Assembly: GCA_028274885.1 (NCBI GenBank)
Contig: JAQCMX010000206.1
Coordinates: 1-19,657 of the forward strand
Direction of reading: 5' to 3'
Length of the DNA: 19,657 nucleotides
Source: Haloarculaceae archaeon
GTDB taxonomy: Archaea > Halobacteriota > Halobacteria > Halobacteriales > Haloarculaceae
The notes below the pieces were generated by a model that ran no database searches, had not been told where the DNA came from, and was given only the letters and a program-made list of their open reading frames with translations. Position numbers and translations under genes: made by a program. Below are positions 14,047 through 19,657 of the stretch, piece after piece (the first letter of the stretch is position 1; the number at the start of each line of letters is the position of its first letter).

Positions 14047-14394
14047 ATGTTCGAGCAGTTTTCGCGTGGCTACTACCTGGGGCGGTTGTACGTCGAACCC
14101 AGCGACGCAGAACGGGCCACGATATGTCGTCAGCAACACGAACAGGTCAACGAGCAACTGTACGCCGAAAGGGAGGGGATAGAGCGGTCGGATACCCCCC
14201 TCGTTATGAAACTCGGGTCGGTCCATCTGCCGGTCCACGGCCGGACAGGGGTCCCTGCGGGAACTCTCGCCGTTCCCGAAGACGTGCTTGAGCGAACGAC
14301 CGTCGAGAACCCGCCCACCCTTCAGGAGGTGCTACTCGCGAAAGCCGACCGGGCCAGGCAACTGCTTTCGCTTGCCCGGCCGGCCAGTCGCTGA
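14047..14394 (+). CDS. DUF5802-like haloarchaeal protein
   Basis: A 115-aa soluble acidic protein beginning MFEQFSRGYYLGRLYVEP. This agrees with the small haloarchaeal DUF5802 family as I remember it, including REQHEQVNEQLYA-type (here RQQHEQVNEQLYA), PLVMKLGSVHLPVHG and a helical end LQEVLLAKADRARQLLSLA. Its function is unknown. An in-frame ATG at 14032 would add five residues, but family starts and promoter spacing favour 14047. It precedes the Vms1-like gene by 91 bp on the same strand. That gene has its own TATA box, so the two are probably separate transcripts. Confidence 0.78.
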   Translation: MFEQFSRGYYLGRLYVEPSDAERATICRQQHEQVNEQLYAEREGIERSDTPLVMKLGSVHLPVHGRTGVPAGTLAVPEDVLERTTVENPPTLQEVLLAKADRARQLLSLARPASR

Positions 14395-14452
14395 GAGAGG
14401 TCACGCAACTGCTCTGTGCATCCCCGGATCAGCGGGGTGTTGCACCCGCCGA

Positions 14453-14460
14453 ATTTATTA
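14453..14460 (+). promoter_or_regulatory. TATA box of the Vms1-like gene
   Basis: The sequence atttatta is centred about 29 bp before ATG 14486, predicting a leaderless mRNA and supporting that start over in-frame codons inside the upstream gene. Confidence 0.55.
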
Positions 14461-14485
14461 CCGACCCGTCCCCGGCTACGTCGTG

Positions 14486-15379
14486 ATGCTTGATGACCTG
14501 CTCGGGAAGACGGCACTCAGAGAGCGGATCGAAGAACTCGAAGGTGAAAAGCACCGACTCAAGGAGCAACTCGAGGCCGAGCAGGAACGCCGTGCCGAGG
14601 CCGTCACGGACAGGCAGGAGGCACAACACCGGGTCAACAGGCTCGAAGACCGCATCGAGCAACTGGAAGACCGGGTGGAACGGCTCCGGTCGGAGGAAAC
14701 GACGGTCTCGGTTCGCCGCGAGGAGCGCCTGACAGACCGACATCTCGATACCGTCCTCTCGCGTCTGGAGTCAGTAGAGACCGGGCCACAGGGCGCGCTG
14801 ACCGCGTTCGTTCCGGACGGACGGGACCTCGATCCGGCGTTGCGTGGGGCTTTCGGCGACCGGTCGGTGCTGGTGGCACGGAGTGCACCCTGTCTGGCGG
14901 TGACCGACGATACGGGCCTGATCGCCGCGGGCCTGCGCCCGCCCTGCAGTCCGGATCCGTTCACAGTGTGGGACGAGGGGTTCCGGATCGACCGGGAATG
15001 GTTCCAGCCGGAGGGTCGTTACACGCTCGCACTCGTGCGGTCGGACCTGTTCGCGATGGGAACCTACCGGGGTGACGAGCGGACTGCCTTCCATGGCTTC
15101 GACAGCCAACTCAAAGGTCAACACTCCAAGGGCGGCTTCTCGCAGGCGCGTTTCGAACGCCTGCGCGACGAGCAGATCGACGACCATCTCGAGCGGTGTC
15201 GCGCGGCGATCGGGGAACGCGAAACCGAGACGCTGTACGTCGTCGGCGAGCGCTCCCTGCTGGGGGAGTTCATGCACATGGCTGACGAGACGGCTACCGC
15301 CGACGCCACCGGCGATCCGGAGGAGGCGCTGGCTTCGGCGTTCCAGGATTTCTGGTCGGTCAAGCTCCGCGTCTTTTGA
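14486..15379 (+). CDS. Vms1/ANKZF1-family peptidyl-tRNA hydrolase (release-factor-like)
   Basis: A 297-aa protein. Residues about 8-75 form a charged coiled coil (ALRERIEELEGEKHRLKEQL, with RLEDRIEQLEDRVERL). The rest is an eRF1-like VLRF1 domain (about 85-297). The key loop is at 214-223, HSKGGFSQARFER: GG..Q..RF is the signature shared by Vms1/ANKZF1 and VLRF1 proteins, and Gln220 is the candidate catalytic residue equivalent to Gln of the eRF1 GGQ. Eukaryotic Vms1 cleaves nascent chains from peptidyl-tRNA on stalled 60S subunits, so a ribosome-rescue role is likely here. The downstream helix FERLRDEQIDDHLERC supports the family. It lies upstream of the tRNA-modifying mtaB gene. Confidence 0.85.
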   Translation: MLDDLLGKTALRERIEELEGEKHRLKEQLEAEQERRAEAVTDRQEAQHRVNRLEDRIEQLEDRVERLRSEETTVSVRREERLTDRHLDTVLSRLESVETGPQGALTAFVPDGRDLDPALRGAFGDRSVLVARSAPCLAVTDDTGLIAAGLRPPCSPDPFTVWDEGFRIDREWFQPEGRYTLALVRSDLFAMGTYRGDERTAFHGFDSQLKGQHSKGGFSQARFERLRDEQIDDHLERCRAAIGERETETLYVVGERSLLGEFMHMADETATADATGDPEEALASAFQDFWSVKLRVF

Positions 15380-15763
15380 GCCGAACGAACAGGTCTCGTG
15401 TGGATTCCGGTGGGACTGATTAAGTTGAGCGGCGGCCGGCGAGCAAATGAGCGTCCAGCACTTCCATACCGTGGGGCCACCACCCCCACCCGCGAACACG
15501 GACAGGCGAGCGACGTCGCCCGGGGAACGCTCACGTTCCTGATCGCAGGGGACGAACACGTCATCAGCACCGGCAAATTGTACGTCACTCCAGCGGGTCC
15601 CCCACGGGATGGGGAACCGTGCTGATGTCCCCGTCGACGGCGTCGATATCCGCAGTCCGCCCTGTTCGGACCCCGACTGGACCGCGGAGTGATCTCCGCG
15701 AAGGCGCGGAGACAAGTCTACTGGAAACGTCGGGCTTTAGTCCGCCCACACCCTTTCGTACAT
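15380..15763. other. Gap with a possible broken small gene and hairpins
   Basis: About 380 bp before mtaB. An ATG at 15447 opens MSVQHFHTVGPPPPPANTD but stops after 31 codons. Past the C-rich run at 15478-15492 the next frame reads DVARGTLTFLIAGDEHVIS, then TGKLYVT, and continues to TGA at 15623-15625. A frameshift in a C homopolymer (real or a sequencing error) could join them into a protein of about 60 aa, but I recognise no family. CCCCA/TGGGG-type and CCGCGGAG/CTCCGCG-type inverted repeats lie at about 15600-15616 and 15681-15698. No clear promoter for mtaB is visible beyond weak AT-richness. Confidence 0.35.
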
Positions 15764-17059
15764 ATGGCCCGCTACCACATCGAAACGTACGGATGTACCT
15801 CCAACCGGGGTGAGAGTCAGCAAATAGAGCGGGCACTCCGTGCCGGCGGCCACCATCCGGTGGGCTCTCCGCAGGAAGCCGACGTGGCAATCCTGAACAC
15901 CTGCACGGTCCTTGAAAAGACCGAGCGCAACATGCTCGAACGGGCAAGGGAACTCGACGCGGAGACGCCGGCCGATCTGGTCGTCACGGGCTGTATGGCA
16001 CTGGCCCAGGGCGAGCAGTTCCACGATGCGGGCATCAACGCCGACGTGCTCCACTGGGACGAGGTAGCCGAACACGTCCGCAACGGCGAGTGTCCGACCG
16101 TGACGCCGGACACCGATCCGGTCGTGGACGGGGTCGTGGGTATTCTCCCCATCGCGCGGGGGTGTATGAGCGACTGCTCGTACTGCATCACCAAGCACGC
16201 GACCGGCCGGATCGAATCCCCACCCGTCGAGGAGAACGTCCGGAAAGCCCGCGCGCTTGTCCACGCCGGGGCCCGCGAAATCCGCATCACGGGCCAGGAT
16301 ACGGGCGTCTACGGCTGGGATCGAAACCAGGGCGAGAGTCTCCTCCCGGAGTTGCTCGAACGCATCTGTACCGAGATCGACGGGGAGTTTCGCGTCCGCG
16401 TGGGGATGGCAAATCCCAAAGGGATCCACGGTGTTCGCAAGGAACTTGCCCGCGTCTTTGCGGCCCACAAAAATCTCTACAACTTCCTGCACATACCGGT
16501 CCAGTCAGGCAGCGACGAGGTGCTCGCGGACATGCGCCGCCAGCACACCGTCGCCGAGTACGTCGAGGTCGTCGAGACCTTCGACGCACACCTCAAAGAG
16601 TGGACGCTCTCGACTGATTTCATCGTTGGTTTTCCGACCGAGACCGAACACGACCACGAACAGTCTCTCTCGCTGCTTCGTCAGACCCGCCCGGAGAAAA
16701 TAAACATCACGCGGTTCTCGAAGCGCCCCGGTACCGACGCCGACGGGATGAAAGGGCTGGGCGGGCAAACAAAGAAGGACCGCTCGAAGGAGATGACCGA
16801 CCTCACGATGACGGTCGTCGGTGAGGCCTACGAGTCGATGGTCGGTGCCGACCGGGATGTGTTGATTGTCGAGGACGGCACCGACGAGTCGATGGTCGGC
16901 TACGACCGGGCCTACCGGCAGGTCGCAATTCCAGGGGCCAAGCGTGCTGGCGTCGAACTCGGCGACACCGTCACGTGCGAGATCACCGGTCACAACACAG
17001 TCTATGCGCTAGGTACACTCCCCACGGCACCTGCCGTGGGGGACACACCCGGCGACTAG
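15764..17059 (+). CDS. Archaeal MtaB-type tRNA t6A37 methylthiotransferase
   Basis: A 431-aa radical SAM enzyme that adds a methylthio group to N6-threonylcarbamoyladenosine at position 37 of tRNAs. It has the N-terminal UPF0004 domain with three cluster cysteines (Cys11 in ETYGCTSN, Cys47 in NTCTV, Cys77 in TGCMA). The radical SAM core carries Cys134-x3-Cys138-x2-Cys141 in RGCMSDCSYC, followed by ITGQDTGVYGWD, HIPVQSGSD and STDFIVGFPTE. A C-terminal TRAM domain (about 365-420) completes it. The archaeal/eukaryotic subgroup is suggested by the IETYGCTSN start. Both iron-sulfur clusters should be intact. The last codons, encoding LPTAPAVGDT, coincide with a perfect 10-bp inverted repeat. The start ATG 15764 begins the family-typical MARYHIETYGC. 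Confidence 0.93.
   Translation: MARYHIETYGCTSNRGESQQIERALRAGGHHPVGSPQEADVAILNTCTVLEKTERNMLERARELDAETPADLVVTGCMALAQGEQFHDAGINADVLHWDEVAEHVRNGECPTVTPDTDPVVDGVVGILPIARGCMSDCSYCITKHATGRIESPPVEENVRKARALVHAGAREIRITGQDTGVYGWDRNQGESLLPELLERICTEIDGEFRVRVGMANPKGIHGVRKELARVFAAHKNLYNFLHIPVQSGSDEVLADMRRQHTVAEYVEVVETFDAHLKEWTLSTDFIVGFPTETEHDHEQSLSLLRQTRPEKINITRFSKRPGTDADGMKGLGGQTKKDRSKEMTDLTMTVVGEAYESMVGADRDVLIVEDGTDESMVGYDRAYRQVAIPGAKRAGVELGDTVTCEITGHNTVYALGTLPTAPAVGDTPGD
17020..17041 (+). repeat. Perfect inverted repeat inside the 3' end of mtaB
   Basis: CCCCACGGCA-cc-TGCCGTGGGG, a 10-bp stem with a 2-nt centre, lying 18 bp before the stop codon and encoding part of the C-terminal tail. It may act in the mRNA 3' end, or be a remnant of a hairpin-ended element absorbed into the coding sequence. 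Confidence 0.65.
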
Positions 17060-17119
17060 TTCATCATAGGGGCGTATTCGATCGTTTCATCTGGTCGCGG
17101 ATGCCAGGCGGGGACGCTA

Positions 17120-17151
17120 CCGGCACGACGATGCCGTGTCGGTGCTTTTTT
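17120..17151 (+). terminator. Hairpin and T-run after mtaB
   Basis: ccggcac and gtgtcgg (17120-17126, 17136-17142) form a 7-bp stem with one G-T pair, followed by TTTTTT at 17146-17151, in the 126-bp gap between convergent genes. This fits a plus-strand intrinsic terminator for mtaB. Confidence 0.55.
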
Positions 17152-17185
17152 GCAGCCGAAATCGGTCGTCGAGGGGGTATAACGG

Positions 17186-18238
17186 TCATTCGGGGTTTCC
17201 GTTCTCGGACTCTCCGAGGGGTGATCCGGAGTCCGTCGCGGCAGACTCGGTGGGACCTGCTGTGGCAGTGTCACCGTGTTCCGGGTCCTCGCGGGATAGA
17301 TCGCTGTCGTCGGATGGCAGATGTGGGTCGGGGTCGGCGAGACGATCGATATCGTCGTCTGGTTTCCACTCGCCGGCTTCTTTCGGATCGACGTGGACGA
17401 ACACGTCGTCGATTTCCGGGATCGCACCGATCGACTCGATGATCTCCGTCTCGATGTCGTGGGCCTCGAGCAACGTCTGATTGCCCTCGACTTCGATGTG
17501 GAGACTCACGTCGATCTCCGGACCGACGTAGTGTGCAACCACGTCGTGAGCCCCCTGTACCTCCGGGTGTCCGAGTGCGCGTTCGAGGATCTCGGTGCGC
17601 AGATCGTCCGGCGGGGCCGCGCCCACGAGGTAGTCGACGTTGTCCCGGACCACCTCGACCCCGGTGTAGAGGACAAACAGCGCAACAACGACGGCAGCGA
17701 GCGGATCGAGGATCGGATAGCCCGCGGCGGCACCGACGACGCCGAGGAGAGCGGCACCCGATGCGAAGATGTCGTTACGGTTGTCGAGTGCGGTCGCGCG
17801 CAAGGCCGGGGAGCGTCGCTCGACTGCGGCTTGGAGACAGTACCGGTAGAGGCTGTACTTTACACCCGCAGACAGCCCGAGCACGATAACTGCCGGCGGT
17901 CCCCGTGCGACGGCGATGTCACCGGTCCAGAGCGAACTGGTCGCCCGCCAGAGCACGATCGCGCCCGCGGCAAAGATGCCCAGAGCAACGAACAGTGAGA
18001 CGAACGGCTCGATGCGCTCGTGGCCGTGAGGATGCTCGAAATCAGGGGGTTTTGTCGTCAGATAGAGCCCGCCGACGATGATCAGGCTGTAGGCCGTGTC
18101 GGTGAAACTGTTGACCGCCTCGGAGCCGACAGCGAGGCTTCCCGACTCGACAAACACCCCCGCCTTGGCGAGCGCCAGAGCACCGTTGGCTGCGAGGATA
18201 ATAATCCCCACGCGGCGCAACGCCGTCCGTCGTGTCAT
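17186..18238 (-). CDS. CDF-family cation efflux protein with N/D-D/D metal site
   Basis: A 350-aa cation diffusion facilitator. Six hydrophobic segments span about 10-205. Family marks are SLAVGSEAVNSFTD in helix 2, HPHGHERIEP in the loop after helix 2, and ATALDNRNDIFAS in helix 5. The transport-site positions normally HxxxD/HxxxD read Asn43-x3-Asp47 and Asp152-x3-Asp156. This resembles manganese-type CDFs rather than zinc-type ones. The cytoplasmic ferredoxin-like domain (about 210-300) carries HDVVAHYVGPEIDVSLHIEV and VFVHVDP. A disordered acidic tail of about 50 residues ends it. The ATG at 18238 is preferred over an upstream TTG. It is divergent from the RNase P RNA gene by 92 bp. Confidence 0.9.
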   Translation of the reverse strand: MTRRTALRRVGIIILAANGALALAKAGVFVESGSLAVGSEAVNSFTDTAYSLIIVGGLYLTTKPPDFEHPHGHERIEPFVSLFVALGIFAAGAIVLWRATSSLWTGDIAVARGPPAVIVLGLSAGVKYSLYRYCLQAAVERRSPALRATALDNRNDIFASGAALLGVVGAAAGYPILDPLAAVVVALFVLYTGVEVVRDNVDYLVGAAPPDDLRTEILERALGHPEVQGAHDVVAHYVGPEIDVSLHIEVEGNQTLLEAHDIETEIIESIGAIPEIDDVFVHVDPKEAGEWKPDDDIDRLADPDPHLPSDDSDLSREDPEHGDTATAGPTESAATDSGSPLGESENGNPE

Positions 18239-18298
18239 CGCTGCGTGTTTCGCCCTACAGCCCAAAGGTGCTTTGGCTCCGTCGATGCGTGACCGAAC

Positions 18299-18306
18299 GG
18301 CTTAGG
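18299..18306 (+). promoter_or_regulatory. TATA-like box of the RNase P RNA gene
   Basis: The sequence ggcttagg is centred about 28 bp upstream of the predicted RNA 5' end at 18331, which is archaeal promoter spacing. Confidence 0.45.
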
Positions 18307-18330
18307 AGTCCACACTGTGTAGATCAACGT

Positions 18331-18770
18331 GGCAGAGGGAGTCCGGCCACCGTGTTCCGGACCGTGCCCGACCGCGTACCAGCGCCGTCGGAGCGCGAAG
18401 AGCATGAGGAAAGTCCCCCCACCGTCCGGGCAGGTGACCGGGCGCAAGCCCGGGGCGGGAGACCGTCGGCTCTGGAACAGAAACGCGACCCCTCCCCCCG
18501 ACCGATGACGTGCGCGAACCCGGAGCGAAAAAGGCCCACGCCGACAAAGCGACGGGGCGTTAACCCACAGAGGGCGCGGTCTTTATCGCGTCGTGGCTGG
18601 CGGGTCGACCCTGCGAGTCCGGGACGGTTCACCGTCCCCGACGGGGGAGAACGGATGGAACGGCGAAACCTCACCGGTGCAAGTCCGGACCGCAAGGTAG
18701 CCCGGACAGTATGGTTCGGACGCTCAGCCGAATGCCGGATCGAACAGAAGGGGGCTTACTCCCCTCAGCC
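18331..18770 (+). ncRNA. rnpB: RNase P RNA
   Basis: About 440 nt, the catalytic RNA that trims tRNA 5' leaders. The terminal P1 helix pairs GGCAGAGGGAGT (18331-18342) with ACTCCCCTCAGCC (18758-18770). Universal core segments are present: gaggaaagtcc at 18406-18416 (CR-I), acagaaa at 18477-18483 (CR-II), the ggtgcaagtccggaccgcaaggt-like region at about 18676-18699 (CR-IV), and gccgaatgcc...gaacagaag...ggcttac at about 18727-18759 (CR-V). Size and complete core indicate an archaeal type A RNA, which works with several protein subunits. The ends come from the P1 pairing and should be right to a few bases. The next gene is convergent, its stop 18 bp away. Confidence 0.95.
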
Positions 18771-18788
18771 ATCACACACCGCGAGTGG

Positions 18789-19448
18789 CTACCGTCCCGT
18801 CGTCTCCGATCCCACTGCCTCGAGAACGACGATTCGCTCACACGCCAGACACCGGGCTCTCCGGCCCTCGTCGAGAACCTCGTACCGACCACGGTCGTCG
18901 CGAAAAACCGTCCGCTCGGACCAGACCGCGTCGCAGTGGTCCGCCGGACAGCGGGGCGGTATCGTGCGCTCGCCTTCGACTTCGTCGACGACCGTCTCGA
19001 GCGTATCGAGATCCGCACCCATCTGGCCGTCTCGGTCCAGTTCTGTCCGAAGATGAGCCAGGTGGTCGCGCAGGGTTGCGTCCGGTGGTTTTTCCTCGAT
19101 TCCGAAATCACGAGTCCGCGTGCCACCCTGTCCGCCCAACAGATCCGGATCCGCGTTCCGGCCTGCCCTGGCGGGTTCTACGCTGCGGTCGTCTTTCGGC
19201 TGGTGCCAGGTGTCCTGTGACACACCTTCTTGGGTGCGTTTGGTATCGGTCCGGAGCGAGCGGAGTCTGGCACCGACCACGAGTAGGCTTATCAAAAGCA
19301 AAGGGAAGGCAAGCAGAGACCCCCAGGAGCGGATCCCTTCCTCGAGTGCTGTCGTGACCGCCGGATTCGAACGGATCGAGCGTGCCACGAGGGAAAGAAA
19401 AAAGATAAACAGGATGACAGTCCCGCCCGCTTTTTTCCACAGACGCAT
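18789..19448 (-). CDS. Membrane protein with C-terminal zinc-ribbon-like motif
   Basis: A 219-aa protein of unknown function. Two transmembrane helices are visible near the N-terminus (about 8-23 and 43-61), followed by a charged cytoplasmic part with a helical segment DLDTLETVVDEVEGERTI. The C-terminus carries CPADHC and, 34 residues later, CLAC, a possible zinc ribbon. It ends in IVVLEAVGSETTGR. On the minus strand cttttatttac lies about 25-35 bp before the ATG, so the mRNA is leaderless. It converges on RNase P RNA. I recognise no family, and a structural or regulatory membrane role would be guesswork. Confidence 0.72.
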   Translation of the reverse strand: MRLWKKAGGTVILFIFFLSLVARSIRSNPAVTTALEEGIRSWGSLLAFPLLLISLLVVGARLRSLRTDTKRTQEGVSQDTWHQPKDDRSVEPARAGRNADPDLLGGQGGTRTRDFGIEEKPPDATLRDHLAHLRTELDRDGQMGADLDTLETVVDEVEGERTIPPRCPADHCDAVWSERTVFRDDRGRYEVLDEGRRARCLACERIVVLEAVGSETTGR

Positions 19449-19470
19449 TTTCTCAGTGGTTGGCTCCGGG

Positions 19471-19480
19471 TAAATAAAAG
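19471..19480 (-). promoter_or_regulatory. TATA box of the zinc-ribbon membrane protein gene
   Basis: The minus strand reads cttttattta, about 25-32 bp upstream of the ATG at 19448, the usual leaderless spacing. Confidence 0.5.
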
Positions 19481-19547
19481 ACTGTTCCGGGCCCTCGTCT
19501 CAGGCTACCGCGGGAAGATACAAGATCCTGGCCGATGATCTACTGTT

Positions 19548-19657
19548 GTGAACCGGGCCGAACTCGTCGCGGCACTGGACGGTGCGTTCGATGCCGGTGA
19601 GGACGTGTTGCGTGCTGTCTCCCGACAGGCCCGTGACCTCGCGGATGCGGGTCGTAT
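19548..19657 (+). CDS. N-terminus of an unidentified protein (partial)
   Basis: An open frame from GTG 19548 to the right edge: MNRAELVAALDGAFDAGEDV, then LRAVSRQARDLADAGR. The visible 36 residues are predominantly helical. A TATA-like aagatacaag lies about 25-33 bp upstream, as for the other leaderless genes here. Too little is visible to assign a family. Confidence 0.5.
   Translation, partial: MNRAELVAALDGAFDAGEDVLRAVSRQARDLADAGR

Noticed and set aside
18232..19056. 274-codon plus-strand frame through RNase P RNA
   Set aside because: It runs through conserved RNase P RNA core motifs and antisense to the zinc-ribbon protein. The composition is very basic, unlike haloarchaeal proteins.

Overview
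This window is chromosomal DNA from a haloarchaeon (class Halobacteria). The coding DNA is GC-rich and the proteins are strongly acidic. Exported proteins carry twin-arginine signals, one with a PGF-CTERM anchor and one with a lipobox. Many start codons sit 20-30 bp downstream of an archaeal TATA box, so the mRNAs would be leaderless or nearly so. Several small families look restricted to haloarchaea (DUF5798- and DUF5802-like), and there is an ISH3-type insertion sequence remnant. Signal recognition particle RNA and RNase P RNA are both present, so this is core chromosome with a small accessory patch. I cannot name the genus.

Layout. (1) 1-2345: 5' end of a dihydrolipoamide dehydrogenase gene (minus), then a secreted alpha/beta hydrolase with PKD domain and PGF-CTERM anchor (plus). 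(2) 2345-4220, the accessory patch: a 56-codon tail of an AEC-family permease, cut off at an internally deleted 690-bp ISH3-like element; a small Tat lipoprotein; about 400 bp with no gene; and the first copy of an 84-bp palindromic repeat that touches the stop codon of a Nudix hydrolase. (3) 4218-8684: Nudix hydrolase, DUF5798-like coiled-coil protein, a hairpin-rich intergenic segment, SRP 7S RNA (plus), an overlapping YhbY/CRM protein and MscS channel operon (minus), the second 84-bp repeat, and a thioredoxin-reductase-like flavoprotein lacking a normal NADPH motif. (4) 8911-13829: a conserved hypothetical, a small membrane protein, then an ion-transport block: a tandem PhoU/RCK_C protein (plus), two overlapping half-size MgtE/SLC41 membrane proteins (minus) and a tandem RCK TrkA protein (plus). 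(5) 14047-19657: DUF5802-like protein, Vms1/ANKZF1-type peptidyl-tRNA hydrolase, archaeal MtaB tRNA methylthiotransferase, a CDF cation exporter with altered metal ligands (minus), RNase P RNA (plus), a membrane zinc-ribbon protein (minus) and the start of one more gene (plus).

How the genes fit together. Much of the window serves RNA and translation: SRP RNA, RNase P RNA, a CRM ribosome-assembly-type protein, Vms1-like stalled-ribosome release and t6A methylthiolation. A second theme is ion and osmotic control: MscS, split MgtE, PhoU-RCK, TrkA and CDF. The split MgtE pair flanked by two RCK-type regulators is the best candidate for an under-described functional unit. The duplicated 84-bp palindrome and the hairpin-rich segment next to SRP RNA are the most interesting non-coding signals. 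I saw no CRISPR array, tRNA, toxin-antitoxin pair or recognisable defence island.
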